A DNA stretch of 14,449 bases from CAYMKL01 sp964390805 (GTDB taxonomy: Bacteria; Chloroflexota; Anaerolineae; VGOG01): positions 1 through 14,449 of the forward strand of contig CAYMKL010000158.1 in NCBI GenBank assembly GCA_964390805.1, given 5' to 3'. The notes below the pieces were generated by a model. That model saw only the letters and a program-made list of their open reading frames with translations. It was not told where the DNA came from and made no database searches. Within the stretch, counting starts at the first letter, position 1; every line of letters starts with the position of its first letter. Position numbers and translations under genes: made by a program. Positions 6,055 through 13,068 of this stretch are shown here, one piece after another.

Positions 6055-9000
6055 GGTTGCCACCTCCTCCATTCTTCAGTCAGGGCCCGGCGGGTCCTCA
6101 GGAGTTCCTCGCGCCTGACCAGAAAGGCAATACCGCCGCCGAGCAGAATCCCACCGGTGAGCCCCAGTTGGATCCAGCGGGGCAGCTCGACGAAGGCAGG
6201 GCCGAATTGAACTACAGCGTTCGCAACCAGGGCCAGCGTCCCCAGGCTGACGTAGCCACGCGAGCGGGTCCGCATGCCCCAGCCTATCGCCGCCAGGCTC
6301 TCCATCCCTAGCCAGGCCGCATAGACGAAGGCGCCTCGGGGCAGCGACTGGACGAAGGACGAGCCCAGCAGGATCGCCAGCCCCAGCAGGGTGGGCAGAC
6401 GATAAGTCAGGTTACCACCTCGACGATGTTCGTTCCAGCCCAGCCCCAGCAGCGCCAACCCGGTAGGGATGACGTAGGCCTGAGGCTCATTCACGCCAAA
6501 GTGATCCAGCAGCGCCCAGTAGACGACCAGGAAGTCAGCCCCAGCGAGGTAGGCCAGGTAGAGCATCCGGCGCGCGGCGGCGTCGGCGGCGTAGGTCAGC
6601 CCGGCGATGCCGAAGGTGACGGCAATGACCAGGGGATTGGCGTTGGCCAGTGCTCCGACCATGGGCAATAGCATCAATCCCAGGCCGGCCCAACGCAGCG
6701 GTTTCTCGTAGACCACTGCCAGGTCCCCACGCCGCAGCAACCAGGCGACCAGCACAAACAGGGCACACAGCCCGGCGGTAAAGGGCGGCCAGTTGCGCAG
6801 GACACGAACCGCATCCAGGATGTAGAAGTGCCCGACCACGATGGTACCCAGGCCCAGGTAGGTGAGGGCTTGCACGGGCAAGTTTCCCAGGCGCAGGTCT
6901 GGCAGCCTCGCCGTGTCCCGTTCCAGCCAGGCGTACGCCAGGAACAGCGTGGCGTAGATGGACGAAAGGGCGATGGCCAGCGGCCGATCGAGAAGTGCGA
7001 CACCGTAGGACCCGGCCAGGTCGAAGGCGCCGACCAAGTACAGCGGCCACGCCCAGCGTCCCTGGCCCAGCCGGCGCAGCCCCAGCCCGCCCAGCAACAG
7101 GGCAAGGGTCAGCGCAGCGTAAGCGACATCCAGTGCTCGCAGGTTGACCACGCCGTAGCCCAGGAAGATCTCTTGAGTGGTGAACACGCCCAGGTTAACA
7201 GCGACCAGCGCCGGGAGGAGAAGTGGTGACCAGCCAAGCCACAGGGCTGCGCCCAGGTACAGGGCAGCGACAACCGCCAGCAGCAAGGTGACGATGATCG
7301 GACTGCCCCAGGCCAGCGCGACCACGCCTGCGCTCAGAAAGGCGGCTGCGGTAAGGAACGGGCCACCCCTGCGGGGCAGGCCCTGTGAATACTTTATTCT
7401 ACAGGGCAGGTCGCCCGCGCTCACCTCACGGCGGCTCAGAGCGTAGCCGGCTGCCAGGTAGTTCAGCCCCAGCACGCCCATCAGCAGCCCCCGATTCGCC
7501 AGAGCAGGCACTTCTTGAGTCAAGAACAGGTAGACCGGCAGCATGAACAGCCAGACCGCACCGTAGAACCAGGCGTAGTGTCTGAACATGGCGCCCGACA
7601 GGGCCAAAAGGGCCACGTCGCCCAGCAGTATCAGGATCAGGTCTTGCGTGTCGCCGATGGCCTGAGATGTCACGAGACCAGCCAGGATGTAAGCAACGGT
7701 GATCAGAGGCAGGCTAGCCATCCGTCGCCTTTGCAGCCGCTGCAGGCTGTAGCCGACTCCCAGGTAGGCTATGGCCAACAGCATAAGCGCTACTCCCAGA
7801 GCCGTTTTGCTGAAGTCCAGGTGGAGCAGAGTCAGGCTGAAGGCCACGGGGAATAACCCCGCCGCTGCCCAGCGCGCTGCCAGCCAGCCGAAAAGGACGT
7901 CGGTGGCGATGTAGAACAACACTCCGACGAACATCCCGGCCAGTGGTAGCCAGGTGTCGAACGCGAAGCCGAGCATCGCAGCCCAGGTGAGCAGGGGAGC
8001 AGCCAGGTGGGTAACTATCAGCAGCGGCCTATAGGTGAACCCGGCCAAGGGAGTGTCTCGCAGCCTCCGTGCCAGCAAGAGCAGGAGCAGGGCCAGCAAC
8101 AGGTGAGCCAGGGGATAGGCCAGGTCAGGTGCCCCGGCCACCGTCAGCCCTGCCGTTAGCGTGCTGGCCAGAGCGCCCACACTGATGTAAGTGAACAGGT
8201 CGGCTCGCGTCCAGTAGGCCGTGAGGACGTACAGCAGCAGGCACAGGGGCGAGGCGATCAGCCACATCACGTCGTCACGGAATCCACCGTGCCTCAAGAC
8301 GTAGATTTGCAGCACGGCGAAGTTCAGGGGCAAGAAGCCAGAGGCCACCCCCAGGATGGCTATGCCCCCCAGGCGCAGTCCCTGCCGCTGGTAGAGCAGG
8401 TAGCCGCCCAGATAGAGCAGGCCGGTGGCCAGCAGCATGACGGCGAACTTGGCCGGTCCCCCGAGCTGGCCCCACCTGCTGCCGATGAAGATGATGCCAG
8501 CCATCACCAGCAGCGCGGCACCGCTGTACAGGGCGATCTTGATGTTGCGCTCGCTCAGCAACCACTCGTCGAAGGGCACGCGCTCGGCCTTGGGGGGCGG
8601 GGGAGGGGCCGGCACTACCTCGGCAGGTACGACCACCTCCTCAACGGCCGGGGGCGGAGCCGCCGGCGCAGGCTTAGGGATGAGCCGTGCCCGCAAGTCG
8701 GTCAACTGCTTGGCGTAGGGCTGGCGCAGCTCCTCAATCAGGTCGGCCGGCAACCGCTCAACCCAACCATCTGTTTCCGCAAGCAGAAACTCCAGTTGGC
8801 GGAACGCCAGCAGATCCTCGCTGGTGTAAGTCGCGCCGCACTGGGAACAGGCCGTCTCACGACGCTCCTCCAGGGCGCCACATGTCGGACATTCTGCTAT
8901 CCTCGGCGGTGGTGCAATCTCTTCGGTCTCGGGTGCAACCTCCTCAGCCCGTTCAGCCGGCGGACGTTTTGCCATCCTCGTCAGAAGCCACGTGAGAGAC

Positions 9001-9056
9001 CACGATAGCCCGGCTACAACGACGATTGCGCCTACTACAACTATTACAATACCCAT
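6051..9056 (-). CDS. Large zinc-ribbon polytopic membrane protein (SCO7613-C/DUF2339-like)
   Basis: I choose the ATG at 9056, giving 1001 residues, because AGGAGG (9063-9068) lies 6 bases upstream. A GTG at 9071 would place that ribosome site inside the gene. Order of parts: a membrane helix (residues 2-24); an acidic Pro linker; a zinc ribbon CPTC...CSQC (C56, C59, C70, C73); a helical segment (81-127); a Pro/Val-rich linker (129-158); the family-typical DEWLLSERNIKIALYSGAAL (163-182); then a very long run of hydrophobic helices to about residue 990. There are no catalytic motifs. Such proteins are annotated as SCO7613 C-terminal-domain or DUF2339 membrane proteins and their function is unknown. 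Residues about 551-559 come from a palindromic insert in a loop between helices. It is the first gene of an operon, and its stop overlaps the downstream ATG. Confidence 0.85.
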   Translation of the reverse strand: MGIVIVVVGAIVVVAGLSWSLTWLLTRMAKRPPAERAEEVAPETEEIAPPPRIAECPTCGALEERRETACSQCGATYTSEDLLAFRQLEFLLAETDGWVERLPADLIEELRQPYAKQLTDLRARLIPKPAPAAPPPAVEEVVVPAEVVPAPPPPPKAERVPFDEWLLSERNIKIALYSGAALLVMAGIIFIGSRWGQLGGPAKFAVMLLATGLLYLGGYLLYQRQGLRLGGIAILGVASGFLPLNFAVLQIYVLRHGGFRDDVMWLIASPLCLLLYVLTAYWTRADLFTYISVGALASTLTAGLTVAGAPDLAYPLAHLLLALLLLLLARRLRDTPLAGFTYRPLLIVTHLAAPLLTWAAMLGFAFDTWLPLAGMFVGVLFYIATDVLFGWLAARWAAAGLFPVAFSLTLLHLDFSKTALGVALMLLAIAYLGVGYSLQRLQRRRMASLPLITVAYILAGLVTSQAIGDTQDLILILLGDVALLALSGAMFRHYAWFYGAVWLFMLPVYLFLTQEVPALANRGLLMGVLGLNYLAAGYALSRREVSAGDLPCRIKYSQGLPRRGGPFLTAAAFLSAGVVALAWGSPIIVTLLLAVVAALYLGAALWLGWSPLLLPALVAVNLGVFTTQEIFLGYGVVNLRALDVAYAALTLALLLGGLGLRRLGQGRWAWPLYLVGAFDLAGSYGVALLDRPLAIALSSIYATLFLAYAWLERDTARLPDLRLGNLPVQALTYLGLGTIVVGHFYILDAVRVLRNWPPFTAGLCALFVLVAWLLRRGDLAVVYEKPLRWAGLGLMLLPMVGALANANPLVIAVTFGIAGLTYAADAAARRMLYLAYLAGADFLVVYWALLDHFGVNEPQAYVIPTGLALLGLGWNEHRRGGNLTYRLPTLLGLAILLGSSFVQSLPRGAFVYAAWLGMESLAAIGWGMRTRSRGYVSLGTLALVANAVVQFGPAFVELPRWIQLGLTGGILLGGGIAFLVRREELLRTRRALTEEWRRWQP
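7381..7406. repeat. Hairpin element inside the membrane-protein gene
   Basis: CCCTGTGAATA (7381-7391) and TATTCTACAGGG (7395-7406) form a near-perfect palindrome with a 3-base centre and one bulged T (7400). It is flanked by GGGGCAGG and CAGGTCGCCC. The A/T-rich core stands out in very GC-rich coding DNA. In the protein it gives a polar CRIKYSQG stretch between otherwise hydrophobic helices, consistent with an in-frame mobile palindrome. I see no second copy in the window. Confidence 0.6.
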
Positions 9057-9118
9057 AACACACCTCCTCACTCCCCCGTGCCGGGAAACTGGTTAGTAGC
9101 GGTCCCTTCTTACGAAAA

Positions 9119-9156
9119 CAGCCCCTTTGTGGTCATATTAAACCACAAAGGGGCTG
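9119..9156 (-). terminator. Perfect 15-base inverted repeat, likely terminator of the sensor gene
   Basis: CAGCCCCTTTGTGGT (9119-9133) and ACCACAAAGGGGCTG (9142-9156) are perfect complements around an 8-base A/T-rich loop. On the minus strand the stem is followed by TTTT, so it can terminate leftward transcription from the sensor gene that ends at 9290. The same bases contain the -10 region of a minus-strand promoter, so the repeat may also serve as an operator. Confidence 0.7.
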
Positions 9157-9165
9157 CCATTTCAA
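9137..9165 (-). promoter_or_regulatory. Promoter of the membrane-protein operon
   Basis: Read on the minus strand: -35 TTGAAA (9165-9160), a 17-base spacer ending TGTGG, and -10 TTTAAT (9142-9137) with an extended TGn element. Predicted start is near 9130, leaving about 70 nt of leader to the ATG at 9056. The -10 box overlaps the loop and right arm of the 15-base inverted repeat. I see no better promoter for this operon in 9057-9289. Confidence 0.55.
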
Positions 9166-9207
9166 GAGCAAAAGCTGCCAAAAACTGCCAATCCCTAGAA
9201 TTCGCTC

Positions 9208-9256
9208 CTGCTGGATCGCCAGATCCAGCAGTGAGGCGGCGGATCTGGCGATCCGC
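9208..9256. repeat. Double palindrome, REP-like
   Basis: The first hairpin is CTGCTGGATC (9208-9217)/GATCCAGCAG (9222-9231) with loop GCCA. The second is GCGGATC (9239-9245)/GATCCGC (9250-9256) with loop TGGC. The two are also inverted copies of each other, since GGATCGCCAGATCC (9213-9226) is the exact complement of GGATCTGGCGATCC (9241-9254). No T-run follows on either strand. It lies just downstream of the sensor gene's stop. Confidence 0.7.
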
Positions 9257-9289
9257 TGCGAGCTTCTTGTGATGTGGTGAATCGAAGTG

Positions 9290-11152
9290 CTAAACCTGGA
9301 ACCTTCGCTGGGCTTCCCTCTCCATCTCTTCCAGTGCCCTGGCCACCCCTCGAATGGCCCGGCGGCGGGCGCGATTGAAAGTGCCCTCGCCGATGTAGAG
9401 CTTGCCCATGATGTCGCGGTTCCGCTCTCCCAGCACATAGGAATCGTGCAAAATGACGTATTGGTGCCACTCCCGAGGAGGGAGCGAGGGCTGTGGGCCA
9501 GGTGGCTTCAGTTTCTCGAGGGCAGTCGTCAGCACTTCCTGCAAAGCCTTGCCTCGGTCGAGGTGGGTGACGAAAGTGCCTTCCCGGATGTCGAGGTGTG
9601 ACTCGACGATTCGGAGCTGAGCCAGCCTGTGCTCTCCCAGATGGGCGTAATCGTAGAGATGGCGCAAGGCATCCTCAACCAGGGAGATGACTTCCCTTTC
9701 GTCCACTCCCTCCAGAATCGGCGGCTCTGACTCCAGCACCTCTTGCATCTTGAGTCTCAGCTCCCTCTCCCGCTGGCGAAACTCTGTTACCAGGGCATCT
9801 ATCTGGCGCACGCTTTTCTCCTGCAGACGGACGCTGTGCACCACGCCGGCCACCCTCTCTGCCAGGTCCTCCAGCAAGTCAAGGTCGTCCTCGGTATAGC
9901 CGATCCCCATTGCCTTTGGGCCCAGAACGACGGCCCCGATCTGTTCGCCACCATAATGCATGGGAACCACCAGAGCCATGCCTTCGAGCTTCAGGGATCT
10001 CACGGGATGGGACAGGGCAGTGATCTCGTCTGCGGCCAATGCTTCGGCAGCGATGCGATCACCCCGAAGATCCATCCGGTGGGCAACGACGATGACAAAG
10101 CCCTCCGCCTTCTGCAAGGCAATGAAGCACCTGCTAGTTCCCAGGGATCGGCAGAGGGTCTGGATGATGGTCTGCAGTTGGCCTGGCAGGTTATGGCCAG
10201 GGGCGGCCTCGCGGGCGAACTCCTGCAGGTTGGCCCTCAGCTCGCGATACTGCCTCCGATAGAAAAGCCGGTCCAGGTAGGTCCGAGCCCAATCGTAGAG
10301 AGAGTGGGAGATGGTGGCCAGCATAATGACGAAGATGAAAGCGATGAAGGGGACGCCGTAAACGATGTAGGAGATCAAGGTGGCCAGCAGGTAGAAGCTT
10401 GTTACCAGGCTGATAGCCAGGAAGGTGTACAGGAAGTCCAGCCCGATGGCTCGCCCCTCGATGAGGGCGTTGTAGCGAGCTACGCCGTAGCCGAGGAGGG
10501 CCATCCCCACGCCCAGGCTGAGGGTGCCTATCACTGTGGGTGTGTCCAGGCCGAGCCAGATGGATAGGTTAGCATAGGTCGCACCCAGGAGTGCCAACGA
10601 GGTGGCCCAAAGGAGCATGGTAAGCTGCTGCCTGATAGTGGGGCTTCTGGCCTGTTTCCAGCTCAGGTAGAGGTTGTAGAAGGAGAGGGCGGAGACCGCG
10701 ATCAGGGAGAGGCCGAAGAGAGGGAAAAGGGGACCGGGACGCTGGGCGCTGTGGTAGATGAGCGGTTTGGTCGTTGCCCCAGCGAACACCCAGGGGGTAT
10801 AGGCTTCCATGGCTACGAAGTTCAGGGTCAGCAGATAGACGAGGATGACCAGCGGACGCTGTTTTCTGGCCAGCCTGCTCGGTAGGAACGAGGCGCTCAA
10901 GTGAAACCAGAAGGGAGCGGCGAGCGCAGCGCTCCACCCCCACCACCAAGGTAGAGTGGCCTGCTCTGGTGAGATGTTGATGTAGGTCAGGGTGTTCAGG
11001 AAGGAGCCGGAGAGGGACCAGAGGGTAGCACTGGCCAGCCAGGAGATCCTGCTGCGTGGACTGCGGGTGACGATGTAGAAGCCCAGCCACAGGGAGAGGG
11101 CCAGACATATGAAATTGACTATGGACGTCAGGGTGAACAGAAAGGATTCCAC
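9290..11152 (-). CDS. 7TM-GAF membrane sensor with C-terminal helix-turn-helix-like domain, no kinase
   Basis: This 620-residue protein starts at GTG 11152; GGAGG lies 11 bases upstream and there is no in-frame ATG nearby. Residues about 1-285 hold seven or more hydrophobic helices resembling the N-terminal 7TM region of histidine kinases. Residues about 305-440 form a GAF domain (CFIALQKAEGFVIVVAHRMD, then MALVVPMHYGGEQIGAVVLG). A charged coiled-coil linker follows (442-475). No H-box or N, G1 or G2 ATP-binding box exists. Instead residues 560-612 (WHQYVILHDSYVLGE, then RDIMGKLYIGEGTFNRARRRA) look like a compact helix-turn-helix. I infer a one-component membrane regulator or a sensor whose output is unknown. 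The nearby response regulators on the same strand are possible partners but are separated from it by the ligase gene. Confidence 0.8.
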   Translation of the reverse strand: MESFLFTLTSIVNFICLALSLWLGFYIVTRSPRSRISWLASATLWSLSGSFLNTLTYINISPEQATLPWWWGWSAALAAPFWFHLSASFLPSRLARKQRPLVILVYLLTLNFVAMEAYTPWVFAGATTKPLIYHSAQRPGPLFPLFGLSLIAVSALSFYNLYLSWKQARSPTIRQQLTMLLWATSLALLGATYANLSIWLGLDTPTVIGTLSLGVGMALLGYGVARYNALIEGRAIGLDFLYTFLAISLVTSFYLLATLISYIVYGVPFIAFIFVIMLATISHSLYDWARTYLDRLFYRRQYRELRANLQEFAREAAPGHNLPGQLQTIIQTLCRSLGTSRCFIALQKAEGFVIVVAHRMDLRGDRIAAEALAADEITALSHPVRSLKLEGMALVVPMHYGGEQIGAVVLGPKAMGIGYTEDDLDLLEDLAERVAGVVHSVRLQEKSVRQIDALVTEFRQRERELRLKMQEVLESEPPILEGVDEREVISLVEDALRHLYDYAHLGEHRLAQLRIVESHLDIREGTFVTHLDRGKALQEVLTTALEKLKPPGPQPSLPPREWHQYVILHDSYVLGERNRDIMGKLYIGEGTFNRARRRAIRGVARALEEMEREAQRRFQV

Positions 11153-11451
11153 GATTTCGATGACCTCCGTTGGTGCCCAATCACACCGAAGGGGAAAGCA
11201 CTGGGGCCATCTGGGGCAGCACAGGAACCTAGATCATTGTTGGGGCATTCTTGTCAGAGTTCGGGTGACGTTGCGGAAATCATATGCAAGGGCATGGTTG
11301 TGGGTTGCTGTCCAGCATCGCCGCTTCTTCATAACCACAGGGCATCAATGCTGACCTCAGAAAGGTCAAGAGGGCCCTTTTTCTGCCACTTGAGCTTTGC
11401 GGCAAAGAAATCCTTCCAATTGCTTCTCTCGCTGGCAGATTACTGCTTCCA
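11153..11451 (-). other. Leader of the sensor gene
   Basis: This is about 290 nt between the predicted start and the GTG at 11152. I see no supported coding frame. One short hairpin, TGACCT-CAGAA-AGGTCA (11352-11368), and a GGGCCC run next to a T-tract are present. No known riboswitch was recognised. A closer, weaker promoter could exist. Confidence 0.3.
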
Positions 11452-11480
11452 ATATTACCACATTCTCGGAGAAAAGGCAA
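11452..11480 (-). promoter_or_regulatory. Promoter of the sensor gene
   Basis: On the minus strand: -35 TTGCCT (11480-11475), a 17-base spacer ending TGTGG, and -10 TAATAT (11457-11452) with an extended TGn. The layout matches the promoter at 61-89 closely. It diverges from the ligase promoter at 11541. Confidence 0.6.
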
Positions 11481-11540
11481 CCTGATTGCTTTGCGTCAAG
11501 GCGCTTAGTTCTGAAGAACGCTGGCTGAGGTGGTGTCTCT

Positions 11541-11569
11541 TTGTCAACCTTGCTGAGATGTAGTATAAT
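11541..11569 (+). promoter_or_regulatory. Promoter of the RNA ligase gene
   Basis: -35 TTGTCA (11541-11546), 17-base spacer, perfect -10 TATAAT (11564-11569). Start is expected near 11576, about 40 nt before the ATG at 11616. The boxes overlap the TTG at 11541 and the ATG at 11568, which rules both out as translation starts for this transcript. Confidence 0.75.
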
Positions 11570-11615
11570 GGGCAAAGAAAATGCCACTGACTGCTACGTG
11601 GTGAAGAGGCTAACT

Positions 11616-12767
11616 ATGAGAAAACACCCGATTTTAGGCGACATCCGCCCCTACAACTTCATAAGCCCCGAAGGGCGCGAGGTTACTGCCTGGATGAGCG
11701 TGGAGCGGGACCACCGGTTGGGGGCACTTCTCATCGAGGCGGTGAACGGAGAGGACACCGGACAATTCGTCTACGGCATGCCCAAGATCCACTACCCCTA
11801 TCGGCGGGACAAGGAGATTGATCTGGAGAACGTCACCCCCGACGACATCGTCCTGCCCAGCGGCTACGAGAGGGTGCTCCTGCGCCAGAAGGTTGACGGT
11901 ACGAACGTCACCTGGTTCGGCTTGCTCGACGGCCGGGGCGAGATGGTCGAGATCATCCCCAAAACCCGCCAGGCTGTTCTCAACAAGCCCTCGGAGATGC
12001 ACTCTGTCTACGACCTGCTGCCCGACATCTATGAGATGTACCCAGGGATCCTGAAAGCCGTCCGAGATACCGGGCTCAATCTCTCCTTCGAGTGCTATGG
12101 CTACCGAAACCCGCATAGCCTGGTCTACGACTTCCCCCTCCAGGTTTCCCTCATCGTGGCCATAGATGCCCAGGGGCAGCTTCAGCCCTGGGGGGAGCTG
12201 GCGGCTCTTGCCGAGAGGTATGAGCTGCACATGCCGCAGGTCATATTCGAGACCGACAAGCCCGATGTGCGGGCCGAGTGGCTCAGATTTCGGCTGGAGT
12301 TGGATGTGAGGAACCGGCCCGACAAGCTGGTGGACGAGGGGGTGGTGTTCACCTTCTGCTACCCCGACACGATCAGGCTGGTCAAGTGCAAGACCAGGAC
12401 CCTGGAGGAGGCCCACATGTCGGTCATGGCTGCAGAGCAGGCCGAAATCCCCCAGGAGATTCTTTTCAAGGCCATCTGCCGCGTTTACGACGACGGCTTC
12501 GCTGAGGAGGGGTGGGATTTGGTCTGGGGCCAGCTCCAGGCGGAGCTGATGGAGGACTACGTGGAGGTGGCCGTGGACCGGCACGTGCACAAGGCGGAGA
12601 AGCTGTGGGGTTGGAAGCTGAGGCTGGAGACAGTGCGGCCCCATATCGAACGGGCCATGAAGGAGACCGGAAGCCGTGAGCTAGACGTCGTCATGCCGCT
12701 GGTGCGAAAACGGCTCAGCAAGGAAAACACCAACCTGGCGGCGCAGATTTTGGTCAGGAACATATAG
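11616..12767 (+). CDS. ATP-dependent RNA ligase-family protein (Rnl3-like layout)
   Basis: I start this at ATG 11616 (383 residues), with AAGAGG (11604-11609) 6 bases upstream; earlier in-frame starts lie inside the promoter. The protein carries the nucleotidyltransferase motifs in order: motif I KVDGTN (92-97), where Lys92 would take AMP; IIIa FECYGYRNP (158-166); IV DEGVV (240-244); V VKCK (256-259). The enzyme would use ATP to join 5'-phosphate and 3'-hydroxyl RNA ends. About 90 residues precede motif I, including a VYGMPKIHYPY stretch, and a helical C-terminal domain of about 120 residues follows motif V. This layout and length resemble the homodimeric archaeal Rnl3 ligases more than T4 Rnl1, T4 Rnl2 or Deinococcus Rnl5. 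It is monocistronic, with no neighbouring RNA-repair partner such as a phosphatase, kinase or RtcB. Confidence 0.85.
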   Translation: MRKHPILGDIRPYNFISPEGREVTAWMSVERDHRLGALLIEAVNGEDTGQFVYGMPKIHYPYRRDKEIDLENVTPDDIVLPSGYERVLLRQKVDGTNVTWFGLLDGRGEMVEIIPKTRQAVLNKPSEMHSVYDLLPDIYEMYPGILKAVRDTGLNLSFECYGYRNPHSLVYDFPLQVSLIVAIDAQGQLQPWGELAALAERYELHMPQVIFETDKPDVRAEWLRFRLELDVRNRPDKLVDEGVVFTFCYPDTIRLVKCKTRTLEEAHMSVMAAEQAEIPQEILFKAICRVYDDGFAEEGWDLVWGQLQAELMEDYVEVAVDRHVHKAEKLWGWKLRLETVRPHIERAMKETGSRELDVVMPLVRKRLSKENTNLAAQILVRNI

Positions 12768-12845
12768 TCTTTACTCCCCCGTTCTCCCTTACTAACTCCA
12801 ACAACACCTCAACCCGTTTTCGTCGCCAGCCCGCCCGGGGCTGAT
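12768..12845. other. Intergenic gap after the ligase gene
   Basis: No gene, promoter or clear terminator is seen in these bases. The remainder of the gap up to 13068 is taken up by the palindromic element and tandem repeats listed separately, so neither convergent gene has an obvious T-tailed terminator here. Confidence 0.4.
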
Positions 12846-12893
12846 CCTTCGACCCTGCTCAGGACAGGCGCCGTCGGGCTCAGTATACGAAGG
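12846..12893. repeat. CCTTCG...CGAAGG palindromic repeat element
   Basis: A 48-base element with inverted ends CCTTCG (12846-12851)/CGAAGG (12888-12893) and two internal GCTCAG boxes. It shares the TTCGAC-N3-GCTCAG...GGGCTCAGT...CGAA layout with the copy at 5677-5718. It lies in the convergent gap after the ligase gene. Elements of this look are frequent scattered repeats in many bacterial genomes. Confidence 0.7.
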
Positions 12894-12900
12894 CCTATAG

Positions 12901-12972
12901 CCTGGCGGATCCAGCCCCAGCGGGGCTTTGTAAACTGAGCCAGGGGCTTGAGCGAAGCGGAGCCCCTGGCGG
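12901..12972. repeat. Tandem double-hairpin repeat, copy 1
   Basis: This 72-base unit begins CCTGGCGGATCCAGCCCC and ends GGAGCCCCTGGCGG. It holds two hairpins: AGCCCC-AGC-GGGGCT, and a longer one with perfect arms CCAGGGGCT/AGCCCCTGG around a 12-base loop. It is followed at once by copy 2. Its open frame on the minus strand is only the repeat being translated. Confidence 0.8.
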
Positions 12973-13045
12973 CCTGGCAAATCCAGCCCCAACGGGGGCT
13001 TTGTGAGCTGAGCCACGGGCTGGAGGGAAGCGGAGCCCCTGGCGA
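12973..13045. repeat. Tandem double-hairpin repeat, copy 2
   Basis: This is a diverged second copy of the preceding unit. The first hairpin, AGCCCC-AACG-GGGGCT, is kept. The second has a mismatch in its left arm (CCACGGGCT) against an intact right arm AGCCCCTGG. It ends 23 bases before the stop of the first response regulator, so it may also affect the 3' end of that transcript. Confidence 0.8.
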
Positions 13046-13068
13046 ACTGGCGAACGCCGTCTGAAAAG

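Noticed and set aside
8289..9008. A 239-codon plus-strand frame over the N-terminus of the membrane protein
   Set aside because: Gln/Gly/Arg-rich antisense shadow; the opposite strand encodes the zinc ribbon and membrane helices.
9743..10567. A 274-codon plus-strand frame over the sensor gene
   Set aside because: Antisense shadow of the GAF and membrane coding region without its own signals.
11634..12644. A 336-codon open frame antisense to the ligase gene
   Set aside because: The sense frame carries complete ligase motifs. The antisense peptide is His/Leu/Gly-rich without domains, a GC-rich shadow.
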